The position numbers and the translations under genes were made by a program. The notes below the pieces were generated by a model. It saw only the letters and a list, made by a program, of their open reading frames with translations. It searched no databases and had not been told where the DNA came from. This document shows positions 47,685 to 56,183 of a stretch of 64,000 nucleotides of DNA, piece by piece. Each line of letters starts with the position of its first letter. Within the stretch, counting starts at the first letter, position 1. Source of the stretch: Vibrio litoralis DSM 17657 (GTDB taxonomy: Bacteria; Pseudomonadota; Gammaproteobacteria; Enterobacterales; Vibrionaceae). The stretch lies in contig NZ_KE384566.1 in assembly GCF_000426765.1 (NCBI RefSeq), forward strand, positions 248,001-312,000, read 5' to 3'.

Positions 47685-49319
47685 ATGTCTCTTCACCCTA
47701 GAGCAGGTACTAAAACGTTACCTGAAGACTTAGTTAATATTCCCGCTCTAGTGAGCGATTACTTCTTTATCGAGCCTGATGCGACGAATACAAACCATAA
47801 AGTGTTATTTGGTACTTCAGGTCACCGTGGTTGTTCAAGTAAAGCCACGTTTAACCAAACGCATATCCTCGCGATTGCTCAAGCGGTAGTGGATGAACGC
47901 GTTGCTGCTGGTCTGACAGGGCCAATGTTTGTCGGTAAAGATACCCATGCGTTATCTGAGCCTGCTTGTTGTTCGGTAGTCGAAGTTTTGGTCGCAAATG
48001 GTATTGAAGTGATTGTTCAGCAAGATAATGGCTTTACTCCTACGCCAGGCATTTCTCATGCGATCTTAACTTATAACCTTGCCCATCAAGATAAATCGGA
48101 TGGCATTGTGATCACGCCATCGCATAATCCACCGCAAGATGGTGGTATCAAATATAACCCAAGTCATGGCGGTCCAGCTGAGGCGGAAATTACCCAGCGC
48201 ATTGAAGACAAAGCGAATCAATATATTGCAGCAGGGCTACAAGGCGTCAAACGTTGCGTTAATTCTCTCGATAAAGTGAAAGCACTTGATTTGGTACAAC
48301 CTTATGTTGATGACCTAGTTAACGTGATTGATATTGAGGCGATCCAAAAAGCGAAGATTAAGATTGGTATTGATCCACTCGGTGGTGCGGGGATCGAATA
48401 TTGGCGACGTATTGCGAAAACGTATCAGCTTGATATGACGTTAGTGAATGAAACCGTTGATCCGTCTTTTCAGTTTATGACACTCGATAAAGATGGCGTG
48501 ATTCGTATGGATTGCTCATCACCTTATGCGATGGCGAGCCTGCTTGGGCTAAAAGATGATTATGACTTAGCGTTTGGTAATGATCCAGACTATGATCGCC
48601 ACGGCATTGTGACGCCACAAGGATTAATGGATCCGAACCATTATTTAGCGGTCTGTATTGATTACTTATTTCGTCACCGTAGTGAGTGGAAAACTGATGT
48701 TCAAGTGGGGAAAACACTGGTATCAAGCGCGATAATTGACCGTGTGGTTGCCGACCTAGGTCGTGACCTATGTGAAGTGCCTGTTGGCTTTAAGTGGTTT
48801 GTTGACGGTCTATATGAAGGTCGCTTCGGCTTTGGTGGTGAAGAAAGTGCTGGAGCCTCATTCTTACGTAAAGATGGTACAGCTTGGTCGACGGATAAAG
48901 ATGGCATCATTCTTTGCTTGATCGCAGCGGAAATTACCGCAGTAACTGGCATGAACCCACAGCAATATTACGATAAATTAGCCGCAAAACATGGCGCGTC
49001 GCAATACAATCGTATTCAAGCTGTGGCGAATACCGAGCAAAAAAATGTTCTTAAAAGTATGTCTGCCGAAATGGTGAGTGCAGATGAGTTAGCTGGTGAG
49101 AAAATCACAGCACGCTTAACTCACGCTCAAGGTAATGGCGCAGCAATAGGTGGCCTTAAAGTGACCACTGAAAATGGTTGGTTTGCCGCTCGTCCATCAG
49201 GAACGGAAGATATCTATAAAATTTACTGCGAAAGCTTTAAAGGCAAAGATCACTTAAAGCAGATTGAACAAGAAGCTCAAGAAATTGTGAATCAAGTCTT
49301 TGCTAACGCGGGTTTGTAA
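47685..49319 (+). CDS. pgm: Phosphoglucomutase (alpha-D-glucose phosphate-specific)
   Basis: Pgm interconverts glucose-1-P and glucose-6-P, linking glycolysis to glycogen and nucleotide-sugar synthesis. The 544-residue protein has the phosphoserine loop [11 protein letters not shown] with Ser146, the metal loop [10 protein letters not shown], the sugar-specificity segment GGEESAG and the phosphate-binding [12 protein letters not shown]. Length matches E. coli Pgm. Located after seqA. Confidence 0.97.
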   Translation: MSLHPRAGTKTLPEDLVNIPALVSDYFFIEPDATNTNHKVLFGTSGHRGCSSKATFNQTHILAIAQAVVDERVAAGLTGPMFVGKDTHALSEPACCSVVEVLVANGIEVIVQQDNGFTPTPGISHAILTYNLAHQDKSDGIVITPSHNPPQDGGIKYNPSHGGPAEAEITQRIEDKANQYIAAGLQGVKRCVNSLDKVKALDLVQPYVDDLVNVIDIEAIQKAKIKIGIDPLGGAGIEYWRRIAKTYQLDMTLVNETVDPSFQFMTLDKDGVIRMDCSSPYAMASLLGLKDDYDLAFGNDPDYDRHGIVTPQGLMDPNHYLAVCIDYLFRHRSEWKTDVQVGKTLVSSAIIDRVVADLGRDLCEVPVGFKWFVDGLYEGRFGFGGEESAGASFLRKDGTAWSTDKDGIILCLIAAEITAVTGMNPQQYYDKLAAKHGASQYNRIQAVANTEQKNVLKSMSAEMVSADELAGEKITARLTHAQGNGAAIGGLKVTTENGWFAARPSGTEDIYKIYCESFKGKDHLKQIEQEAQEIVNQVFANAGL

Positions 49320-49350
49320 TAACAATTGCTAGTACAGGTAATTAAGAAAT

Positions 49351-49379
49351 AGCGAGGCTGTCATGGTCTCGCTTTTTTA
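49351..49379. terminator. Terminator between pgm and the DUF1853 gene
   Basis: A short stem AGCGAG / CTCGCT with an 11-base loop is followed by a T-run, 31 bases after pgm. For the converging DUF1853 gene the A-run is weak. Confidence 0.7.
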
Positions 49380-49406
49380 TTCTTTATGATCTAGCTTGCT
49401 TATCTC

Positions 49407-50195
49407 TTATGAACGATGATGCGGCCATTCGTTGGGTAGAACAAACCAAAAATCACCCGATTGACTTTGACAGTGTACAAACTCTTGTCCAACTTCTTTT
49501 AACATTGGTGAATCCGCTTCTTTGCCGGTTAGCCATTGACCTTTTTTCAATATATACAATGGTTCCTTGATGTTATTGAAGTCATCAGCGTAGCACCAAT
49601 AACCGTAGCTTTGAGCTGGGTCAATTGGATAGCCTAAGCAACTTGTTGGCATCGTTTCATCACGAAACGGATTAATGTATAATCGCCCTTGTATCAGTAG
49701 TTTAGGTTTTATCTCTCCTAAGTCTGGATATTGCTGTTGAAAGCACTGATGTTGAGACATGGCAAGCTGGTGGTTCAACATGTGCGAAAGTTTTAAATCC
49801 AATCGGTCGCGGCTATTTGGCCCATACCATAAACCATCAAATAAAAGATAAAACTTAATGGCGACTTCCCAATGTTCCACAATATCAGTCACCGTATTTT
49901 TGAGTACAAAATCTAAAGCGCCAATGGTTCTCCCTTGATGGTTGAGCTGAATTTCCTCGGCCACTATTTGATAGTTTGGATGAGAGGCGAAATACTGGTG
50001 ACATAAGTGCTGGTACCAAAAACCAAGGCGTGAATTACCTGAATAAGGCAATGGCTGAGGCGATAAACTTTTGCAAAATGGATTGTCAGCTAGCTCTGCT
50101 TGATTGGCTTGCAGTAACGGCGAGTGATGTGACATCCAGTCGCTGATTTTTACAAATAGATTCTGTTGCTCCTGCGGGGAAATGGCATATTTCAT
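49407..50195 (-). CDS. DUF1853 family protein
   Basis: The 262-residue protein matches DUF1853, with the segments NSRLGFWYQHLC, GALDFVLKN and the late PNEWPHH. The pattern GALDFVLK / HWEVAIKFYL resembles a PD-(D/E)xK nuclease core (Asp, then Glu-x-Lys), which some families of unknown function share. This is an inference from motif spacing. No function is known. I chose ATG 50195 over a GTG at 50201. Confidence 0.78.
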   Translation of the reverse strand: MKYAISPQEQQNLFVKISDWMSHHSPLLQANQAELADNPFCKSLSPQPLPYSGNSRLGFWYQHLCHQYFASHPNYQIVAEEIQLNHQGRTIGALDFVLKNTVTDIVEHWEVAIKFYLLFDGLWYGPNSRDRLDLKLSHMLNHQLAMSQHQCFQQQYPDLGEIKPKLLIQGRLYINPFRDETMPTSCLGYPIDPAQSYGYWCYADDFNNIKEPLYILKKGQWLTGKEADSPMLKEVGQEFVHCQSQSGDFWFVLPNEWPHHRS

Positions 50196-50309
50196 CGACA
50201 CTTAAGATCTATCCTTGTGGTGTTGGGCTTGAAGTCACTGACGATTGACTGTTATAACATGCTACAAACGCTGACATTCGAATAAGAACATCATCAAAAG
50301 GTTTAGATT

Positions 50310-51068
50310 ATGAATAACCTACAATTAGAGACATTGCTCAATCAAACTCTATCACCTCATTTAGTAAAAGACTATTGTTCCAATGGCCTACAGGTGGAAG
50401 GGAAACAAACGATTAAAAAAATTGTGACAGGCGTGACCGCGTCGCAAGCGTTAATTGAAGCGGCAGTTGAAGCCAAAGCCGATGCGATTTTGGTGCATCA
50501 TGGTTATTTTTGGAAAGGTGAACCTCAACCGATTACCGGAATGAAAGGCAAACGTATTCGCTCACTGATTCAAAATGATATTAATTTATATGCTTATCAT
50601 TTACCGCTCGATATTCATCCTCAATTAGGTAATAACGCGCAACTTGCTCAGCTTTTGGATATTGAAACTCAAGGTGGCCTTGAAGGACATCCACAATCTG
50701 TTGCCATGTACGGTACGCTTAAAACACCTCTATCAGGACAAGAATTAAGTCAAAAAATTGAGACAGTACTGAATCGAAAACCATTACATATTGCCCCCGA
50801 TACTCAAGATAAAGAAATTAGAACCATTGGATGGTGTACCGGTGGTGGACAGGATTACTTAGAATTAGCGGCGCAATCAGGTCTTGATGCGTTTATTTCT
50901 GGTGAGGTTTCTGAGCGTACTACCTATATTGCACGTGAGTTAGGGACACATTACTTTGCTGCTGGTCATCATGCGACTGAGCGCTATGGCGTAAAAGCAC
51001 TAGGTGAATGGTTAGCAGAGGAACACGGATTTGATGTGACGTTTATTGATATCGATAACCCGGTATAA
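50310..51068 (+). CDS. Nif3-like dinuclear metal centre protein (YbgI type)
   Basis: The 252-residue protein belongs to the Nif3/YbgI family of hexameric rings with two metals per subunit. It shows YCSNGLQVEG, the metal His pair LVHHGYFWKG and the C-terminal metal site AAGHHATERYG. It has been described as a putative GTP cyclohydrolase-like or hydrolase protein, but no role is firmly established. A terminator shared with gltA follows. Confidence 0.92.
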   Translation: MNNLQLETLLNQTLSPHLVKDYCSNGLQVEGKQTIKKIVTGVTASQALIEAAVEAKADAILVHHGYFWKGEPQPITGMKGKRIRSLIQNDINLYAYHLPLDIHPQLGNNAQLAQLLDIETQGGLEGHPQSVAMYGTLKTPLSGQELSQKIETVLNRKPLHIAPDTQDKEIRTIGWCTGGGQDYLELAAQSGLDAFISGEVSERTTYIARELGTHYFAAGHHATERYGVKALGEWLAEEHGFDVTFIDIDNPV

Positions 51069-51090
51069 ATACTTATCCGAGAAAAGAGAA

Positions 51091-51116
51091 AGCGAGCCTG
51101 ATAGCTCGCTTTTTTA
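51091..51116. terminator. Terminator between the Nif3-like gene and gltA
   Basis: A stem AGCGAGC / GCTCGCT with a 6-base loop is followed by a T-run on the plus side and preceded by an A-rich stretch on the other. Confidence 0.83.
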
Positions 51117-51140
51117 TTAAGTTTGTTGTCTTAAATTATA

Positions 51141-52427
51141 TTATTCACGATCTAGAGGCTTGAAATCTCGACTTAATTTACCAGTGTAAAGTTGACGAGG
51201 GCGACCGATACGGTTGTGTGGGTCATCATGCATTTCATTCCAATGAGCAATCCAGCCGATAGTACGAGAAAGCGCAAAAATTACCGTAAACATAGACACA
51301 GGAATACCAATCGCTTTAAGAATGATACCTGAATAGAAATCGACGTTAGGGTACAGTTTCTTCTCAACAAAGTATGGGTCAGAAAGAGCAATACGCTCGA
51401 GTTCCATCGCCACATCAAGCAGTGGATCTTGAATGTTAAGCTCCGACAATACTTCATGACATGAATCACGCATTACTTTAGCGCGTGGATCGTGGTTTTT
51501 ATAGACGCGGTGACCAAAGCCCATTAGGCGGAATGGGTCATCTTTATCTTTGGCGCGCTCAATATATTCAGGAATATTGTCAACACTGCCAATCTCTTCC
51601 AACATTTTCAAACATGCTTCATTAGCACCGCCGTGTGCTGGGCCCCAGAGAGAAGCGATACCCGCTGCAATACAAGCAAATGGGTTAGCACCCGATGAAC
51701 CTGCTAGACGAACGGTTGACGTTGACGCATTTTGTTCGTGATCAGCATGGAGTGTGAAGATTTTATCCATCGCACGCGCAACTACTGGGTTAACGTTGTA
51801 CTCTTCACAAGGGTTGGCAAACATCATATGTAAGAAGTTACCTGCATAATCTAGCTCATTACGAGGGTAGATGAATGGTTGCCCGATTGAGTATTTGTAA
51901 CACATTGCAGCTAGTGTTGGCATTTTAGATAACAAGCGGAATGCGGTTATTTCGCGGTGTTCTGAGTTGTTGATATCTAATGAGTCATGATAAAACGCAG
52001 CTAATGCACCGACCACGCCACACATGACAGCCATTGGGTGAGCATCACGACGGAAACCGTGGAAGAAGCTCGCAATTTGCTCATGGACCATAGTGTGGCC
52101 GGATACGATCTTTTTGAATTTTTCATATTCAGCGCGTGTAGGGGCTTCACCATAAAGCAAGATATAACACACTTCTAAATAATCAGCATTGTTGGCAAGT
52201 TGGTCGATTGGGAAACCACGGTGAAGTAAAATACCTTTACCGCCATCAATGTAAGTTATTTGGGATTCGCAAGACGCAGTAGCAAGAAAACCTGGGTCAA
52301 AAGTAAAATAACCGCTTGCACCTAATTTGCGGACGTCCACTACATCTGGGCCATCTGTGCCGCTTAAAATAGGGAGCTCAATAGGTGCTTGACCTTCGAT
52401 ATGAAGAGTCGCTTTCTTATCCGCCAT
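51141..52427 (-). CDS. gltA: Citrate synthase GltA
   Basis: GltA joins oxaloacetate and acetyl-CoA to citrate, the entry to the TCA cycle. The 428-residue protein is the hexameric, NADH-sensitive type II form, with His306 ([14 protein letters not shown]) and Asp363 (YPNVDFYSG) at the active site. It is divergent from sdhCDAB-sucABCD, and the 391-base gap is a shared control region. Confidence 0.98.
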   Translation of the reverse strand: MADKKATLHIEGQAPIELPILSGTDGPDVVDVRKLGASGYFTFDPGFLATASCESQITYIDGGKGILLHRGFPIDQLANNADYLEVCYILLYGEAPTRAEYEKFKKIVSGHTMVHEQIASFFHGFRRDAHPMAVMCGVVGALAAFYHDSLDINNSEHREITAFRLLSKMPTLAAMCYKYSIGQPFIYPRNELDYAGNFLHMMFANPCEEYNVNPVVARAMDKIFTLHADHEQNASTSTVRLAGSSGANPFACIAAGIASLWGPAHGGANEACLKMLEEIGSVDNIPEYIERAKDKDDPFRLMGFGHRVYKNHDPRAKVMRDSCHEVLSELNIQDPLLDVAMELERIALSDPYFVEKKLYPNVDFYSGIILKAIGIPVSMFTVIFALSRTIGWIAHWNEMHDDPHNRIGRPRQLYTGKLSRDFKPLDRE

Positions 52428-52818
52428 GACATTCTCCTTTGTAAATTATTAATCCATCCAGGATATTTTGTGTGTGGTTTTTGTACTTAGATTCCCACTT
52501 AAAGTCAATTATTCTACTTGGAACTGTGTGCTGCTTATTATTTTTTAGTTGGAAAAAGTTAAAAATATGTTCTATGTAGCATATTTTGTTACATGAATTG
52601 AATTTGTATGTTGGCAGCCGTATAGTGCTAATGAAAATTTTGGTTAACGCCTTATTTTATCAGGGGTTTCGGAAGCAGTCCTAGATAGAGTAGATGTTTA
52701 ATTAATAGACAAATTCATAGATTGACTGGGTGTTATGGAATGGAAATGTTAATTAAATAGTTACAGGGTGTTTAATCGATTTATGTCAATAACTATAAAT
52801 GCTCTAAAATAGAGCTGA
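52428..52818. other. 391-base divergent control region (gltA / sdhC)
   Basis: No gene is visible. The region is strongly AT-rich and should hold the promoters of gltA and the sdh-suc operon. An ArcA-like box is at 52747-52764. A second similar but weaker motif, GTTTAATTAAT, lies near 52695-52705. Confidence 0.55.
52747..52764. promoter_or_regulatory. ArcA-like box upstream of sdhC
   Basis: TGTTAATTAA (52747-52756) is an exact match to the known ArcA-P consensus core, followed by a second GTTA (52760-52763). ArcA represses sdh-suc genes without oxygen in E. coli, so the location fits. Not tested here. Confidence 0.55.
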
Positions 52819-53211
52819 GTGAGCACACCCGTGAATAAAAGAAAATCCAGACCAGTAAACTTAGATTTACAAACAATACACTTCCCAATTTCTGCCATTG
52901 CATCCATTGTGCACCGTGTTTCTGGTGTCATTATGTTTGTTTCTGTTGGTATCTTGTTATGGCTACTTGCCACCTCTTTATCATCTCCAGTAGGTTTTTC
53001 TCAGGCATCGAGCGTTATTGATAGCTTTGCTGTGAAATTCATTTTGTGGGGTATTTTGACCGCCCTTGCTTACCACATTTGTGGTGGGGTACGTCATCTA
53101 CTTATGGATATGAAATATTTTGAAGAGAAAGAAAGCGGTGCGTTAAGCGCTAAAGCTGTTTTCGTGGTCACCGCTGTATTATCGGTATTAGCAGGAGTTC
53201 TTGTATGGTAA
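52819..53211 (+). CDS. sdhC: Succinate dehydrogenase cytochrome b556 subunit SdhC
   Basis: SdhC is one of two membrane anchors that hold heme b and the quinone site of succinate dehydrogenase. The 130-residue protein has three membrane helices and the family start RPVNLDLQTIHFPISAIASIVHRVSG, where Ser and Arg near the His form the quinone pocket; the heme His lies in AYHICGGVRHLLMD. It starts with GTG. Another GTG at 52831 is nearer the family start, so the first four residues are uncertain. It overlaps sdhD by 7 bases. Confidence 0.93.
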   Translation: MSTPVNKRKSRPVNLDLQTIHFPISAIASIVHRVSGVIMFVSVGILLWLLATSLSSPVGFSQASSVIDSFAVKFILWGILTALAYHICGGVRHLLMDMKYFEEKESGALSAKAVFVVTAVLSVLAGVLVW

Positions 53212-53552
53212 AGCACATTTCTTCATTCGGACGCAATGGAGTTCATGATTACCTCCTGATCCGTGCAACAGGCATCATCATGACACTTTATACCGTGTAC
53301 ATGCTGAGCTTTTTAGCCTGGGGCCCTGATATTAATTACCTGTCATGGCAATCCTTTTTTAGTGGCACTTTCACTAAAGTGTTCACTATGGTGGCGCTTT
53401 TATGCGTTCTGATCCATGCCTGGATTGGTATGTGGCAGGTATTGACTGATTATATTAAACCAACCGCAGTACGCGTGGCATTACAACTAGTGATCATAGT
53501 GACACTGATCGCGTACTTCTTCTCTGGTCTATTTATTTTGTGGGGTGTGTAA
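53205..53552 (+). CDS. sdhD: Succinate dehydrogenase membrane anchor SdhD
   Basis: The 115-residue protein has three membrane helices and the SdhD motif RNGVHDYLLIRATG near the start; a His in LLCVLIHAWIGMWQV is the likely heme b ligand. Together with SdhC it anchors the enzyme and passes electrons to quinone. It overlaps sdhC by 7 bases and touches sdhA with no gap. Confidence 0.94.
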   Translation: MVKHISSFGRNGVHDYLLIRATGIIMTLYTVYMLSFLAWGPDINYLSWQSFFSGTFTKVFTMVALLCVLIHAWIGMWQVLTDYIKPTAVRVALQLVIIVTLIAYFFSGLFILWGV

Positions 53553-55319
53553 GTGAGTATTCCCGTTCGTGAATTTGACGCCGTTGTGATCGGCGCTGGT
53601 GGCGCAGGCATGCGTGCTGCATTACAAATTTCAGAGCAAGGCCTATCTTGTGCGTTGCTTTCAAAAGTATTTCCAACTCGTTCTCATACTGTTTCTGCAC
53701 AAGGTGGCATTACAGTAGCATTAGGCAATTCACATAAAGATGATTGGCAGTGGCACATGTACGATACCGTAAAAGGTTCGGATTACATTGGTGACCAAAA
53801 TGCTATCGAATATATGTGCAAAAATGGCCCAGAATCTGTCATTGAATTAGAAAAAATGGGTCTGCCGTTTTCTCGCTTTGAAGATGGTTCTATTTATCAA
53901 CGTCCATTTGGTGGCCAGTCAAAAGACTTCGGTGGTGAGCAAGCCGCTCGAACTGCTGCGGCGGCTGACCGTACTGGACATGCATTGCTTCATACGCTTT
54001 ATCAGCAAAACATCAAACATAAAACCACCATTTTCTCTGAGTGGTATGCGCTTGATTTAGTGAAAAATGAAGAAGGTGCGGTATTAGGTACCACAGCACT
54101 TTGCATGGAAACGGGTGAAATTTGCTACTTCAAAGCAAAAGCAACTGTACTGGCAACCGGTGGTGCAGGTCGTATTTATCAATCGACTACCAATGCCCAC
54201 ATTAACACTGGCGATGGTGTCGGTATGGCACTGCGTGCTGGCGTTCCTATGCAAGATATCGAAATGTGGCAGTTCCACCCAACGGGTATTGCTGGCGCAG
54301 GTGTACTAGTTACTGAAGGTTGTCGTGGCGAAGGTGGCTATCTTCTTAATAAAGATGGCGAACGTTTCATGGAACGTTATGCACCGAATGCGAAAGATTT
54401 AGCCGGTCGTGACGTAGTAGCACGTTCAATGATGATTGAAATTCGTGAAGGTCGTGGCTGTGAGGGTCCTTGGGGTCCACATATTAAATTGAAACTGGAT
54501 CACTTAGGTAAAGAAGTTTTAGATGCTCGCTTGCCGGGTATTCTTGAATTATCTCGTACCTTTGCTCACGTCGATCCTGTTAAAGAGCCGATTCCAGTTA
54601 TCCCTACCTGTCACTATATGATGGGTGGAGTGCCAACTCAGGTGTCAGGTCAAGCGATTAAACAAGATGCCAATGGTCAGGACCAAGAAGTTCAAGGTCT
54701 ATTTGCTTGTGGTGAAATTGCTTCTGTATCGGTACACGGTGCAAACCGTCTAGGTGGTAACTCGCTACTTGATTTAGTGGTATTTGGTCGTGCAACGGGT
54801 CTGCATTTGGGTGAAACGTTGGCACTTCAAGCGGAAACCCCTGAAGCAACTGAAGCGGATATTGAAGCTTCTCTAGCTCGTTATAACCGCTGGGAGAACA
54901 GTACTGGTGGTGAAGACCCGGCACAAATTCGTAAAGACTTACAAAGCTGCATGCAAAATAACTTCTCGGTATTCCGTGAAGGTGATGCGATGGCAAAAGG
55001 TTTAGAAGAGCTTAAAGCGATTCGTGAGCGTTTGAACAATGCCTATCTATCGGATAAATCTACCGAGTTTAATACTCAGCGTATTGAATGTTTAGAGTTA
55101 GACAATTTAATGGAAACAGCTTTTGCAACCGCAGTTGCTGCGAATTACCGTACGGAAAGCCGTGGTGCACATGCTCGATTTGACTACCCAGATCGTGATG
55201 ATGCCAATTGGTTGTGTCACTCGATTTATAATCCTGAAACGGAAGATATGTCTAAGCGTGATGTGAATATGCAGCCTGTACTGCGTGAAGCCTTTCCACC
55301 TAAAGCTCGTGTCTACTAA
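53553..55319 (+). CDS. sdhA: Succinate dehydrogenase flavoprotein subunit SdhA
   Basis: SdhA oxidises succinate to fumarate with covalent FAD. The 588-residue protein has the FAD-binding [10 protein letters not shown] (14-23), the FAD-attaching His45 ([12 protein letters not shown]), and the substrate motifs [10 protein letters not shown] and [14 protein letters not shown]. It starts with GTG directly after the sdhD stop. Length matches E. coli. Confidence 0.98.
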   Translation: MSIPVREFDAVVIGAGGAGMRAALQISEQGLSCALLSKVFPTRSHTVSAQGGITVALGNSHKDDWQWHMYDTVKGSDYIGDQNAIEYMCKNGPESVIELEKMGLPFSRFEDGSIYQRPFGGQSKDFGGEQAARTAAAADRTGHALLHTLYQQNIKHKTTIFSEWYALDLVKNEEGAVLGTTALCMETGEICYFKAKATVLATGGAGRIYQSTTNAHINTGDGVGMALRAGVPMQDIEMWQFHPTGIAGAGVLVTEGCRGEGGYLLNKDGERFMERYAPNAKDLAGRDVVARSMMIEIREGRGCEGPWGPHIKLKLDHLGKEVLDARLPGILELSRTFAHVDPVKEPIPVIPTCHYMMGGVPTQVSGQAIKQDANGQDQEVQGLFACGEIASVSVHGANRLGGNSLLDLVVFGRATGLHLGETLALQAETPEATEADIEASLARYNRWENSTGGEDPAQIRKDLQSCMQNNFSVFREGDAMAKGLEELKAIRERLNNAYLSDKSTEFNTQRIECLELDNLMETAFATAVAANYRTESRGAHARFDYPDRDDANWLCHSIYNPETEDMSKRDVNMQPVLREAFPPKARVY

Positions 55320-55333
55320 GGGAGATTAAGCAA

Positions 55334-56047
55334 ATGAAAGTCAATTTCTCTTTGTATCGTTATAATCCGGATGCTGACAAAAAACCTTATATGAAGGATT
55401 ACGAGTTAGAAGTGGAAGAAGGTTCAGATATGATGGTGCTTGATGCGCTTATCTTATTGAAAGAACAAGATCCGACCATTTCTTTCCGTCGTTCATGCCG
55501 TGAAGGGGTATGTGGTTCAGATGGTTTGAACATGAATGGTAAAAATGGCCTTGCGTGTATTACGCCTTTGTCAGCATTATTCGGTAAAAGCAAAGTGGTC
55601 ATTCGTCCACTTCCTGGCTTACCTGTCGTGCGTGACCTTATTGTTGATATGGCTCAGTTTTATGATAACTATGCCAAGGTTAAACCATATTTGATCAATG
55701 ATAGTGAATTACCACCATCACGTGAAAACTTACAATCACCAGAAGATCGTGCTCATCTAGATGGTCTGTATGATTGCATTATGTGCGCATGCTGTACGAC
55801 ATCTTGCCCGTCATTCTGGTGGAACCCGGATAAATTTATTGGCCCAGCTGGTTTATTAGCCGCCTATCGTTGGTTAATTGATAGCCGAGATACGGCGACA
55901 GATGAACGTCTGTCAAATCTTGACGATGCATTTAGCGTTTTTCGTTGTCATGAGATAATGAACTGTGTCAGTGTTTGTCCTAAGGGATTAAACCCAACCA
56001 AAGCGATTGGTCATATTAAAACCATGCTTATCAATCGTTCAGTATAA
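55334..56047 (+). CDS. sdhB: Succinate dehydrogenase iron-sulfur subunit SdhB
   Basis: SdhB carries electrons from FAD to quinone through three clusters. The 237-residue protein shows the 2Fe-2S site SCREGVCGSDG with a later LAC, the 4Fe-4S site CIMCACCTTSCPS and the 3Fe-4S site CHEIMNCVSVCPKGLNP. It starts 14 bases after sdhA with GGGAGA upstream. sucA follows 136 bases later, across a hairpin. Confidence 0.98.
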   Translation: MKVNFSLYRYNPDADKKPYMKDYELEVEEGSDMMVLDALILLKEQDPTISFRRSCREGVCGSDGLNMNGKNGLACITPLSALFGKSKVVIRPLPGLPVVRDLIVDMAQFYDNYAKVKPYLINDSELPPSRENLQSPEDRAHLDGLYDCIMCACCTTSCPSFWWNPDKFIGPAGLLAAYRWLIDSRDTATDERLSNLDDAFSVFRCHEIMNCVSVCPKGLNPTKAIGHIKTMLINRSV

Positions 56048-56067
56048 AAATTGCTCTAGGGCAAGGA

Positions 56068-56098
56068 AAGTCGGCCCAGCCTTACACTAGGCCGACTT
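56068..56098 (+). promoter_or_regulatory. Hairpin between sdhB and sucA
   Basis: AAGTCGGCC (56068-56076) and GGCCGACTT (56090-56098) form a perfect 9-base stem with a 13-base loop and no T-run. It may be an RNA processing or stability element splitting the sdh and suc messages, rather than a terminator. Confidence 0.5.
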
Positions 56099-56183
56099 AC
56101 AATTAGGCATTTACTTACCGTAACTGTTTATAGTATGTAAGTGTCGAAGCATAATTTGAAACCAAAAAAGGTTAAGGGAAAAT

